NCBI GenBank assembly: GCA_964565895.1
Contig: CAZMGT010000009.1
Span: 14,786-78,785 of the forward strand
Reading direction: 5' to 3'
Length of the DNA: 64,000 nt
Source: CAZMGT01 sp964565895
GTDB lineage: Bacteria > Armatimonadota > Zipacnadia > UBA1398 > CAZMGT01
The notes beneath the pieces were generated by a model. That model saw nothing but the letters and a program-made list of their open reading frames with translations. It ran no database searches and was not told the origin of the DNA. Both the position numbers and the translations under genes were made by a program. Of the stretch, positions 50,971 to 58,961 are shown piece after piece. Each line of letters begins with the position of its first letter. Position 1 is the first letter of the stretch.

Positions 50971-52233
50971 ATGGCCCTTTTTCTGGCCTGCCTGCTCGCC
51001 GCCCTGGCGGCGCCCGCCGACCTAGCCCAAACGGACCATCAGCTCGCCCTCCTGCGCTTTCGCTTGGGACAGCTTAGCCGAACGGTCGCCGAGCTGCCCC
51101 CGGACAGCCCCCTGCGCGAGGAGCTCGCCGGGCGCTGCGCCCGCGCGCGGGAGCGGCTGGCCGCTGCGGTGGCTCTCGCGGACAAGAGGAACCTCGCTCC
51201 GGGCGAGCGGGCCAGGCTGCGCCAAGCCCTGGGCGAAGCGCTGCGCCTGCTCGACCCGTTAGGCGCGTGGATTTGGCCCTGCGACCCCTACGCCCCGCTG
51301 CCCGAGACGGCCCTGCCCCCGGACCTCGAGCGGCCGCTGGTTGTCTCGGCGGTTGCCGCGCGGGGCGAGCGCGAGCCGTTTGCCCTGGCGATAACCGATT
51401 TTTTCGGCCAAGCTACGCTTAGCCTGAGCCTCTCCCCATTTGCTTGCGCCGGCAAGCGGCGGCGGGAGCTTTCGCGCGAGCGAGTGAGCGTTTTTCTGAC
51501 GAAAGTCCTCGGCCCCGCCCGCGGGCTGGGGGCAGCCCGGCCTGTGCGCGACCTGCCCCTGGACCTCGCCCGCGGCAGCTTCCCCCTCTCGCTCGCCCCG
51601 GGCGAGCGCACGGTCGCTCTCCTCGTTTGCGTAGACTGCGCCGACGCCCCGGCAGGGGTCTACCACGCCACGCTGCAGGTGGCCTCGTCGCACTGCGCGC
51701 AGATTCAAGCTATCGCCCTAGCGCTGCACGTGGTAGATGTTCCGCGCCCGGCAGCGGGCCTTCGCCTCGTCGCCCCGGCGGCCATAGCGCAGCGCGGCGA
51801 GCTGGTCGAGGCCGAGGCTCCGAAGGACGCCGTACGCTGGGCGATAGACGCCGGCGCTCTGCCCCCCGCGGGCGGGGGGCCGCTCTGGGCGTTGGGCTGC
51901 GCGGGGAGGACGTCGCCCGCGCGGCTGGCCTATCTTGCCTGGCGCATGCGCCCGCAGGCGGTGGGCTATGGCGATGCCGCCGCGGCGTTTCGCGTGGCCC
52001 CCGGGGCGCGCGGGGCCTGGCTGCGTTGCGCGCTGGAGGAGGTTGATGTGCTCGCCGGCTGCCTGCAGCGCCTGGCCCAAGCGCGGGAGATGGGGGGCGC
52101 GCAAGCTACCCGCGCGAAAGAGCTTCTCGCGCGGGCGGGCGCATGGGCAAAGGAAAACCCCGCCTACGAAGAAGTCGTCATATGGAAGGCCGCGGCGCTG
52201 AAGCTCCTCGCCAGCCAGCCTGGCGCGCGCTAA
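50971..52233 (+). CDS. Secreted protein with GH123-N-like beta-sandwich, function unknown
   Basis: A 420-residue protein with a short signal peptide (FLACLLAALAAPADLA). Residues about 25-95 are helical; about 120-250 form a sandwich resembling the N-terminal domain of GH123/DUF4091-type proteins (AARGEREPFALAITDFFGQ, then LAPGERTVALLVCVDCAD and GVYHATLQVASS). The C-terminal 170 residues are Ala/Leu-rich and helical with several Cys; no catalytic TIM barrel follows, so it is not a full glycosidase. The ATG follows GGAGGTGA 16 bases after mreB. Codon use is strongly GC-biased. Confidence 0.68.
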   Translation: MALFLACLLAALAAPADLAQTDHQLALLRFRLGQLSRTVAELPPDSPLREELAGRCARARERLAAAVALADKRNLAPGERARLRQALGEALRLLDPLGAWIWPCDPYAPLPETALPPDLERPLVVSAVAARGEREPFALAITDFFGQATLSLSLSPFACAGKRRRELSRERVSVFLTKVLGPARGLGAARPVRDLPLDLARGSFPLSLAPGERTVALLVCVDCADAPAGVYHATLQVASSHCAQIQAIALALHVVDVPRPAAGLRLVAPAAIAQRGELVEAEAPKDAVRWAIDAGALPPAGGGPLWALGCAGRTSPARLAYLAWRMRPQAVGYGDAAAAFRVAPGARGAWLRCALEEVDVLAGCLQRLAQAREMGGAQATRAKELLARAGAWAKENPAYEEVVIWKAAALKLLASQPGAR

Positions 52234-52284
52234 GACCGCGGCACGGCAAAGCGCCGGGCCCCTCAGCGGGTAAAGGCCGCGCCC

Positions 52285-53442
52285 CTAGCCCAGCTCCACC
52301 AGCGGCGGGTTAACCCAGTCGTGGAAGCGCTCGGCGACGCGGCCCTCGCGCGCTCCGCCGCGATGGATATACACGCGATAGCGGAACGTAGCTTGGCTGT
52401 TTGCCCCAAGCAGCCAGTCGCCGCGCTTTGCCCCGGCGGTGAAGTAGGACAGGCCGAACGGGTTGGCGGTCATTAGGCCGTAGTTGCGCACGTGCCAATA
52501 TGTGGGATAGCCGTAGTTTTCGGGGTGGTCGAAAATGGCCAGGCCAACGATCTCCTCGCCCACGGGGCCGGAGTAGTCGCACCACATGGCGCGCTTGCCC
52601 CACGTCTCGCCCTCGTTTATCGCGCCATAGGAGTTTTCGATCGTCCCCGCGCCGCTGGCGTTCATGCTCGGCTGGACGCGAACGCTAAGCAGGCCCCCCT
52701 CTTTTGTGTCGCCGAAGAGCACGGCGGCCTCGCCCGCGCAAAAGGTAATCGTTACGTCGAAGCAGCGGGCATGGGCGGGCTGAGCAAAAAAGCGGATTGC
52801 GCGCAGCTCGCGGAGGATCTCTTGGCCGTCGCTCGTCGTCCAGACGTTCTCCGAGGTCAGGCAGCCGCTCGCCGGCCCGCCCTGCAGGCAGGTAAACCGC
52901 ACGTGCTTGGTATACCCATGCCCCGGGCCCTCGGACCAGTTGTCCGTCCCGTTCACCAAGCCGTGGGCAACCCAGACCGATTTATGGTGTGGGTGGTCGA
53001 ACGTGCGCGTGCTCTGCCAGCCGATACGTCGGGTAAGCTTTGCGCCGCCGGGGCCGACCAAGGGATAAAGGTAGGGCCGAGCGAGCTTTTTCCCGGCGTA
53101 GACATACTCGGTAAACATCTCGCCGGCGATCTCCACGCGCACCTTGTCCTTCAGCTTGCGCAGGCGCACGCCGGCGGCCTGTGTGCCGCGGGAGGCTGGG
53201 GCGACCGTAAAGCGCCGTGTCTCGCCGCGGGGCAGCTTGTCCAAGACGGTCCATAGGCAAACGCCCTCGCCACAGCGCTCGATCTGCCCGGGCAGGGCTT
53301 TGCCCCGGGCCTCGGGGCGCAGGGTCACCTCGCCTTCGAGCTCGGCCAGCTCGCCGGGCAGCGCGAGGCACAGCGGGGTGTGCTCGCGGTCGTGCTCGCC
53401 CGCGGAGATGGAGATGACAAACTGTCTTCCGCTCGTACTCAC
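52285..53442 (-). CDS. PmoA-like (DUF6807) family protein
   Basis: A 385-residue soluble protein of the PmoA/DUF6807 family, often found with sugar catabolism genes of Planctomycetes-like and Armatimonadota-like bacteria and of unknown activity. Seen: TEYVYAGKKLARPYLYPLVGPGG, the TRTFDHPHHKSVWVAHGLVNG block with its His-Pro-His-His, NWSEGPGHGYTKH, and later WCDYSGPVGEE, AIFDHPENYGYPTYWHVRNYG and NPFGLSYFTAG. Despite the name it is unrelated to methane monooxygenase. The GTG at 53442 follows GGGAGGGCGG. Confidence 0.85.
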   Translation of the reverse strand: MSTSGRQFVISISAGEHDREHTPLCLALPGELAELEGEVTLRPEARGKALPGQIERCGEGVCLWTVLDKLPRGETRRFTVAPASRGTQAAGVRLRKLKDKVRVEIAGEMFTEYVYAGKKLARPYLYPLVGPGGAKLTRRIGWQSTRTFDHPHHKSVWVAHGLVNGTDNWSEGPGHGYTKHVRFTCLQGGPASGCLTSENVWTTSDGQEILRELRAIRFFAQPAHARCFDVTITFCAGEAAVLFGDTKEGGLLSVRVQPSMNASGAGTIENSYGAINEGETWGKRAMWCDYSGPVGEEIVGLAIFDHPENYGYPTYWHVRNYGLMTANPFGLSYFTAGAKRGDWLLGANSQATFRYRVYIHRGGAREGRVAERFHDWVNPPLVELG

Positions 53443-53598
53443 AGCCCGCCCTCCCGCTCGGCAGTTGTTCCCCGCAAGGTTTGCCTTGAGCTTCGGCGAA
53501 CAGGCAGGGGCGACCTGCCCGCGGGGGTCGCTGTGGGGAACTTCGCCCGTGGCGTGGGTGTCAGTACTGGTGAGCGAACTTTTCGGGAGGCGAAGCAA

Positions 53599-53997
53599 AT
53601 GCGCAGGTTGTCCCTCGCCGTGGCGCTTGCCGTTGTTGCTCTGTCCCTTTGCGTTTGCGCGGCCGATACGCAGCTTTCCGTCGTTGTTAACGGCAAGGCG
53701 CTTAAGGCGCACGGGCTGGTGCACGGCAAGCGGGTGCTTGTGCCGATAATCGAGGTGGCCAAGGCCGCGGGGGCGAGCGACGTGGGGGTTATCGAGAACG
53801 TAAAGCCCGTGCGGATAAAGGTGTGCTTGGGCTCGCGCTGCGCGATTTTTAAGGTGGGCGACGGCCCGCGCGACGTGCTTTTGATAGACAAGGTTTACTA
53901 CATCAACTACGACCTTCTGGCGAAGGCCCTCGGGGGCGCGGCGAAGTACGACGCGAAAGCGAAGAAAGTGGTGTTGCAGTTCGGGAAAAAAGGCTAA
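53599..53997 (+). CDS. Small secreted protein with copper-amine-oxidase-N-like domain
   Basis: A 132-residue exported protein with a signal peptide (ALAVVALSLCVCAAD). The mature part looks like a single copper-amine-oxidase N-terminal-type domain: LSVVVNGKALKAHGLVHGKRVLVPIIEVA, and later KVYYINYDLLAKALGG and YDAKAKKVVLQF. In other proteins this domain is a wall-associated module; the LysM protein at 61922-64000 ends with a similar one. The ATG at 53599 follows GGGAGG. It is divergent from the PmoA-like gene. Confidence 0.78.
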   Translation: MRRLSLAVALAVVALSLCVCAADTQLSVVVNGKALKAHGLVHGKRVLVPIIEVAKAAGASDVGVIENVKPVRIKVCLGSRCAIFKVGDGPRDVLLIDKVYYINYDLLAKALGGAAKYDAKAKKVVLQFGKKG

Positions 53998-54086
53998 TAC
54001 ACGCGAGGGCAGAAGGCGGTCCTAGCGAAGGCGCTCCTAGGGCGTTCTGCGGTGCGGTGTTTGCGTCGGGGGCGGAGGTGAATAGA

Positions 54087-54329
54087 GTGGCAGACTGGCG
54101 CGGAAAAATTGTCGTCGACCCAGACATTATGTTCGGCAAGCCTGTGATCGCCGGGACACGCATTCCCGTGGAAAATATCCTGCGCAAACTCGCTCAAGGG
54201 AGATCCGTGGACGACATTATAACCATTGACTACCCGCAGCTCACAAAAGACCAGGTATTAGCGACAATCGCTTACGCCTCCGACGTTGTCGCTATGGAGC
54301 GCGTTGTTCCCATCGATTCCGACAAGTGA
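54087..54329 (+). CDS. DUF433 antitoxin-type protein
   Basis: An 80-residue protein of the DUF433 family, the usual antitoxin partner of DUF5615 toxins. It has the family start KIVVDPDIMFGKPVIAGTRI, then VENILRKLAQGRSVDDI and YPQLTKDQVLATIAYA, a helix-turn-helix-like arrangement. The GTG at 54087 follows GGAGGTGA. Its stop overlaps the toxin start (GTGA), the classic layout for co-translated toxin-antitoxin pairs. Confidence 0.9.
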   Translation: MADWRGKIVVDPDIMFGKPVIAGTRIPVENILRKLAQGRSVDDIITIDYPQLTKDQVLATIAYASDVVAMERVVPIDSDK

Positions 54330-54685
54330 GATTCTTAGCAGACGAGAACATCGAGAGCCCAATCATCGAGGCGCTTGCCGCCGCGGGGCACGACGTTCTG
54401 TCCGTTGCCAAGAGCTTCCCCGGAGCCCGAAATGGATTTGTTTTGCAGAGGTCCCTTGCAGAACGTCGCGTTTTGCTGACCAGCGATAAGGACTTCGGCG
54501 AGCTAGTGTTCAGACTACGGCGGCCGTGCGCTGGTGTTCTTTTGCTCCGCTTGGGGGAAGAGGCAGCCGATGTTAAGGCAAGGCTCGTCGTCGACGCTCT
54601 TGCGGCCTATGGTCAACCGCTTTACGGAATGTTCGCCGTGCTAACGAGCGAGGAGCTGCGCGTGCGGCCGCTTGAGGCGCCGTAG
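54326..54685 (+). CDS. DUF5615 (PIN-like) toxin-type protein
   Basis: A 119-residue PIN-like protein. The acidic active-site residues appear in RFLADENIES at the start and LTSDKDFGELVF in the middle, as in the DUF5615/Mut7-C-related ribonuclease family. It is translated from a four-base overlap with the DUF433 gene. Such pairs are VapBC-like; the RNA target is unknown. A perfect CGTAGCT-TTTC-AGCTACG hairpin (54681-54698) contains its stop codon but lacks a T-run. Confidence 0.9.
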   Translation: MRFLADENIESPIIEALAAAGHDVLSVAKSFPGARNGFVLQRSLAERRVLLTSDKDFGELVFRLRRPCAGVLLLRLGEEAADVKARLVVDALAAYGQPLYGMFAVLTSEELRVRPLEAP

Positions 54686-54907
54686 CTTTTCAGCTACGAC
54701 GCGTTGGCTCGCCGCCCTATGCCTTGCCCGCGGCCCGCGGCTTGCCGCGAATCGCCGGCTGAGGCAAAGGGACGCCGGCCTGCGCTTTTTCTGCGCGGGC
54801 GGGGGCGTGGGAAGCCGCGGGCAGTCGCCCCTATGCGCGCTGCGCTGCGATACGCGCTAAGCGCCGGCTACCTCTGCTGCCCCAACGCTGCTATGCCGCA
54901 GCCTAGG

Positions 54908-55603
54908 CTACACCCCGGGCGGGGGCGTGGGCTCGGGGGCAGGCGCTGGTGCCGGCGCGGCCTCCTCAGCGGGAGCAAAGTTGTCCCTATAGGCTGTAGC
55001 CACGGACATTACGGCGATCGGCGCGGTGATTAGGATCCCTACCCCGCAGACCACGGCGCCCAGGGCGTAGACGATGGCCACGACGATGAGAAAGCCGACA
55101 AAGCCGGCGAGGTTGGGCATAACCTTTTCCTTGCTCGTGCCCATTGCCTCCCAGAAGCCCATGTGTCGGTCGATAATCAAAAACGGGGCGAACACATACA
55201 TCGTCTCAACAACCAGCGCGCCCACGGCGACGGCGACATAGCCCAGCAGAACTATGATGCTCCCCAAATCCTCGCTCGCCTTCCCTAGCAGCCAGGCAAG
55301 CAGGGCAAACGGCGCGCCGGCGACCACCGCGGCAATAAACGCAAACGCGCCAACGACAATTGCGCACAAAAGACCCTGGCCGAAATAGAACCCGTCGAAC
55401 CCCTTGAACAGATCGCTAAACTCTATCCGTCCGCCGGTTTGCAGCTTGCGCAGGGCGATATAGCACAGCCCCATGCCCATCGCCACGTTGAGAATCGGCA
55501 CTTGGGAAATTAGCCCAGCGACGAGCACCACGAGGATCCACATCCCGATGTCGCCCTTGACCGCCTCCCACCCTTGGGAAATCCACGCCCCTGTGCGAAC
55601 CAT
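54908..55603 (-). CDS. Polytopic membrane protein, function unknown (DUF4013/YciC-like)
   Basis: A 231-residue membrane protein with about five or six hydrophobic helices (MWILVVLVAGLISQVPILNV, LLCAIVVGAFAFIAAVVAG, IIVLLGYVAVAVGALVVET, LAGFVGFLIVVAIVYALGA, GVGILITAPIAVMSVATAY) and a short Pro/Ala/Glu-rich C-terminal tail. The pattern of an amphipathic helix in GWEAVKGDIG followed by paired hydrophobic segments recalls the DUF4013/YciC-like families, but the match is loose. The ATG at 55603 is used. Confidence 0.68.
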   Translation of the reverse strand: MVRTGAWISQGWEAVKGDIGMWILVVLVAGLISQVPILNVAMGMGLCYIALRKLQTGGRIEFSDLFKGFDGFYFGQGLLCAIVVGAFAFIAAVVAGAPFALLAWLLGKASEDLGSIIVLLGYVAVAVGALVVETMYVFAPFLIIDRHMGFWEAMGTSKEKVMPNLAGFVGFLIVVAIVYALGAVVCGVGILITAPIAVMSVATAYRDNFAPAEEAAPAPAPAPEPTPPPGV

Positions 55604-55652
55604 TGTCGCCTCCTATTCCGGGCGCCGCACAAAAAAAAGCTTGGCGGGGCCG

Positions 55653-55687
55653 CGATAATAAAAAAACAGCCAGCCCAAACGACTGGC
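55653..55687 (-). terminator. Probable terminator after the exchanger gene
   Basis: On the minus strand GCCAG (55687-55683) pairs with CTGGC (55673-55669) across a 9-base loop and is followed by TGTTTTTTTATTAT. The stem is short but the T-run is strong; it lies 30 bases beyond the exchanger stop. Confidence 0.55.
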
Positions 55688-55716
55688 ATACATCCATTTT
55701 TGCCGGCGGGTATCCC

Positions 55717-56748
55717 CTAGCCCGACCAGCGGAAGAAAAACACATCGAGCACAAACACCAGATACAGCGGTGCGCCGACCAATAGCACATACGGGGAAAG
55801 GCGACGCATGACCTTCAGGCAGGACAAGACAAATGCTGCCGAAAGCAGAGCGACGATCACCGAGGTGGTTAGCCCCGGCCGGCCGGCGAACGACCACGGG
55901 GTAAACAGGATGCCGACCGCCGGGGTAATGGAGCTTTGGAAGACCATTGCCCCGGTAACGTTCCCCAGGGCGAGGGTATCCTTGCCGTCGCGCACCCAGA
56001 TGATGCTGTTGAACTTCTCCGGCAGCTCGGAGACGATGGGCGCGATGATCAGGCTGAGCGTGGCCGCGGAGACCCCCGCCGTGGCCGCGATGAACGTAAT
56101 CTCCTCGACGAACACGTGCGCCCCGCCGATGACCATCACCAGCGAGGCGAGGCACTGCACGATTACCCGCGACAAGCGCGGGTCTTGGCGGCGGGCGTCG
56201 AAGCGCAGTGGGCGGAGTTCGTCCGTGGCCTCGACCTTTCCCTGTTCGGCGAAGTGCGCGCGGACGTAGGCCACGTAAATGACAACGAGCACCACGGCGG
56301 CGCACACACGCAGGCCCGCCGTTTTCCACTGCTCGGGCAGGAAGGCCAGGCTACAGGCGAGGAGGTAGACAATAAAAAAATTGGCCAGGTCGCGCGAGAG
56401 GACGACGCTGTTTACGGGCATCTCGTGCGTCCTGCGCCCGCGCGCGGTATAGACGAACACGGAGATGGCGATGACCAAGAAGGCCAGCGTGCTGAGCAGA
56501 AACGGGGCGCCGAGGATCGCCCCGATGGCCACGTCGGTGCCGTGCTGCTTTCCCCGGTGAAAGGCGATGGCCACGAGGGAGATAAGCGTTTCCGGCATGG
56601 CCGTGGCCACGGCGGCGAGGATGCTCCCCACGGCGCCCTCTCCGAGGCGCTTTTTTCGCCCAAACCACTCTATTCCGTTGGTAAACAGCTCGCAGCCAAA
56701 CATAATGACCACGAAGCTGAATACCAACACCAAAACAGCTCTTGTCAT
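55717..56748 (-). CDS. Sodium/calcium exchanger-family membrane protein
   Basis: A 343-residue protein with about ten membrane helices in two inverted repeats. The alpha-repeat motifs of the CaCA superfamily are present: AAVATAMPETLISLVAIAF in the first half and LIIAPIVSELPEKFNSIIW in the second, each with the acidic ligand-binding Glu. A charged loop of about 40 residues joins the halves. It would exchange Ca2+ (or another cation) for Na+ or H+. With a possible Na+-coupled ATP synthase in the same window, Na+ cycling is an attractive but unproven link. It lies 27 bases upstream of the rtcB end on the same strand. Confidence 0.88.
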   Translation of the reverse strand: MTRAVLVLVFSFVVIMFGCELFTNGIEWFGRKKRLGEGAVGSILAAVATAMPETLISLVAIAFHRGKQHGTDVAIGAILGAPFLLSTLAFLVIAISVFVYTARGRRTHEMPVNSVVLSRDLANFFIVYLLACSLAFLPEQWKTAGLRVCAAVVLVVIYVAYVRAHFAEQGKVEATDELRPLRFDARRQDPRLSRVIVQCLASLVMVIGGAHVFVEEITFIAATAGVSAATLSLIIAPIVSELPEKFNSIIWVRDGKDTLALGNVTGAMVFQSSITPAVGILFTPWSFAGRPGLTTSVIVALLSAAFVLSCLKVMRRLSPYVLLVGAPLYLVFVLDVFFFRWSG

Positions 56749-56775
56749 TCGCTCACCCGCGCAGCGGGCCCCGCG

Positions 56776-58236
56776 CTAGCCCTTGAGCACGGCCAACGGA
56801 CGCATGCGCGCCACGCGCGTGGAGATCCCCGCGCCCTCCGTAGCCTCGACCACCTGGGAGACGTCCTTATAGGCGTCGGGCTGCTCCTCGGCGATTCCCG
56901 CCTTGCTCGGGGAGTGGACCAAAATGCCGCGCTCGCGCAGCTCGCGCACAACCTCTGCGCCGTGGCGATGGCGCTTGGCCTTTGCCCGCGACATAAGCCG
57001 CCCCGCGCCGTGGCACGTCGAGCCAAATGTCTCATCCATCGCCCGCTGCGTCCCGACAAGCACGTAGGAGTACGTCCCCATGTCCCCGGGAACGAGCACC
57101 GGCTGGCCGATCTCCCGATAGCGCGGGGGCAGCTCGGGATGGCCCGGGGGAAAGGCACGCGTGGCCCCCTTGCGGTGCACGCAGAGGGTCACCCGCTCGC
57201 CGTCTACCTCGTGCTCCTCGATCTTCGCGATGTTGTGGGCCACGTCGTAGATGAGCTCTAGCCCGAGCTTCTCCCTCCCCGCGCCCAGGACGCGCTCGAA
57301 GCTCTGGCGCACGAGGTGGGTAATCATCTGCCGGTTGGCCCAGGCGTAGTTGGCGGCGCAGGCCATCGCCGCCAGATAGCGCTGGCCCTCGGGCGACTTT
57401 ACCGGCGCGCAGGCAAGCTGGCGGTCGGGGAGCTTGATGTTGTACTTGTTCACCGCGTTTTGCATGAGCTTTAGGCTGTCGTCGCAGATCTGATAGCCAT
57501 AGCCGCGCGAGCCGGTGTGGATGAGCACGGTAATCTGGCCCTCGGCGAGGCCCATTACCCGGGCCTTCTCCGGGTCGTAGATTTTGTCCACAACGCCGAT
57601 TTCCAGGAAGTGGTTGCCCGAGCCGAGGGTCCCTAGCTGCGGGCGGCCGCGCTGCTTGGCGCGGTCGGAGACGGCGGCGGGGTCTGCGCCCTCGAGGCAC
57701 CCCCGGGCCTCGGTGTGCTCGATGTCCTCCGCCGTGCCGTAGCCCATGGCCACGGCCCACTGCGCTCCCCGACGGGCTACCTCGTCCAGGTCGCGCTCGC
57801 TCAGCTTCTCCTGGTGCTTAGAGCCCACGCCCGCAGGGACGTCGCGCGCGAGCTGATAAAGCAGGGCCTCGATTTTGTCCTCGATATCGCTTAGCTCAAG
57901 GTTTGTGCGCAACAGCCGCACACCGCAGTTGATGTCATACCCCACGCCCCCCGGGCTAATTACCCCGTCCTCGACGCGCGTGGCGGCGACCCCACCGATG
58001 GGAAAGCCATAGCCATAGTGGATGTCGGGCATGGCCATGGAGCGGCCGACGATCGCCGGCAGAGAGGCGACGTTGGCCACCTGGACCACGGCGGCGTCCT
58101 CGGTAGCCTTTTCGATCATTTCCTTCGTGGCGTAAATCATGCCGTCTACGCGCATGAACGGATAATCCTTTTTGGGGATCATCCAGCGGTAGTCGTCGAC
58201 GCGCACCGGCTTGATCGGTTTTGCTTGCTGACTCAC
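56776..58236 (-). CDS. rtcB: RNA-splicing ligase RtcB
   Basis: A 486-residue GTP-dependent RNA ligase that joins 2',3'-cyclic-phosphate or 3'-phosphate ends to 5'-OH ends. Mn2+/active-site features are visible: MPDIHYGYGFPIGG, GVGYDINCGVRLLR with the metal-binding Asp/Cys, GTLGSGNHFLEIG, IHTGSRGYGYQI, and HRKGATRAFPPGHPELP; the guanylated His is in STCHGAGRLMSR. The GTG at 58236 follows GGAGGAGGGG. No archease (its usual activator) or RtcA is adjacent. It is separated from bL9 by a terminator. Confidence 0.96.
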   Translation of the reverse strand: MSQQAKPIKPVRVDDYRWMIPKKDYPFMRVDGMIYATKEMIEKATEDAAVVQVANVASLPAIVGRSMAMPDIHYGYGFPIGGVAATRVEDGVISPGGVGYDINCGVRLLRTNLELSDIEDKIEALLYQLARDVPAGVGSKHQEKLSERDLDEVARRGAQWAVAMGYGTAEDIEHTEARGCLEGADPAAVSDRAKQRGRPQLGTLGSGNHFLEIGVVDKIYDPEKARVMGLAEGQITVLIHTGSRGYGYQICDDSLKLMQNAVNKYNIKLPDRQLACAPVKSPEGQRYLAAMACAANYAWANRQMITHLVRQSFERVLGAGREKLGLELIYDVAHNIAKIEEHEVDGERVTLCVHRKGATRAFPPGHPELPPRYREIGQPVLVPGDMGTYSYVLVGTQRAMDETFGSTCHGAGRLMSRAKAKRHRHGAEVVRELRERGILVHSPSKAGIAEEQPDAYKDVSQVVEATEGAGISTRVARMRPLAVLKG

Positions 58237-58271
58237 CGGCAGCCCCTCCTCCTGAGCAAGCAGAATTAGGC

Positions 58272-58297
58272 AAAAATACGCCCGGCCACGCCGGGCG
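58272..58297 (-). terminator. Terminator after rplI
   Basis: On the minus strand CGCCCGGC (58297-58290) pairs with GCCGGGCG (58286-58279) across GTG, followed by TATTTTT. The stem is perfect and GC-rich; it lies 28 bases after the rplI stop and ahead of rtcB. Confidence 0.8.
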
Positions 58298-58324
58298 CGC
58301 ACAACCGGCCTGGCGAGAGAAGTG

Positions 58325-58909
58325 TTACTGGGCTGACTCGTCGGCGGCTGGCTGGTCGCTCTCTTGCTCGCCCTGCTCCGCGGGTTCCTCCTGGGCGGGT
58401 TGCTCCTCGGCGGGCTGAGCAGAGGCTTGCTCCGCCTCCTCCGCGGCGACCTTTTCCTCCTCCCCTTCGCGCCGCACCTCGATGACAAACCGCGCCTGCA
58501 CCCCGCGGGCCAGCTCCACGACCACTTCGTGCTCGCCGAGCACTTTTATCGGCTGACCCGTAGACAGCCGCCGGCGCTCGATCTCCAGCCCCAACTGGTC
58601 TTTGATCGCCGCGGCGATGTCCTGGGTGGTCACCGAGCCGTAAAGCTTGCTTCCGCTGCCCGCGCGCTTGTAGACGACGATTTTCTTGCCCTCGAGGTTC
58701 TCCGCGAGCCGCTGGAAGTGCTCGCGCAGGCGCTCCTCGCGGCGCGCGGCGATCGCTCGCTGCTGCTCCAGTTGCTTAAGCGCCGCGGGCGTTGCGGGGA
58801 TCGCCAACCCGCGAGGGACAAGGTAGTTGCGTCCATAGCCCGGCTTTACCTCAACTACGTCGCCGGCAAAGCCCAGGCCCTCTACTTCCTCTTTGAGGAT
58901 TACCTTCAT
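58325..58909 (-). CDS. rplI: Ribosomal protein bL9 with acidic C-terminal extension
   Basis: A 194-residue 50S protein. The N-domain is standard (MKVILKEEVEGLGFAGDVVEV, GYGRNYLVPRGLAIPAT), followed by the connecting helix and the C-domain (GSVTTQDIAAAI, and the RRRLSTGQPIKVLGEH segment), which end near residue 150. A Glu/Gln/Ala/Ser tail of about 45 residues follows and is not part of the normal protein. The ATG follows GGAGGTT. It lies 52 bases after mlaD and is not next to rpsF/rpsR as usual. Confidence 0.95.
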   Translation of the reverse strand: MKVILKEEVEGLGFAGDVVEVKPGYGRNYLVPRGLAIPATPAALKQLEQQRAIAARREERLREHFQRLAENLEGKKIVVYKRAGSGSKLYGSVTTQDIAAAIKDQLGLEIERRRLSTGQPIKVLGEHEVVVELARGVQARFVIEVRREGEEEKVAAEEAEQASAQPAEEQPAQEEPAEQGEQESDQPAADESAQ

Positions 58910-58961
58910 CGCGTTCAACCTCCGCGTTCGCTGCTTGATCGGCACGGCGCTTGCTCGCCCG

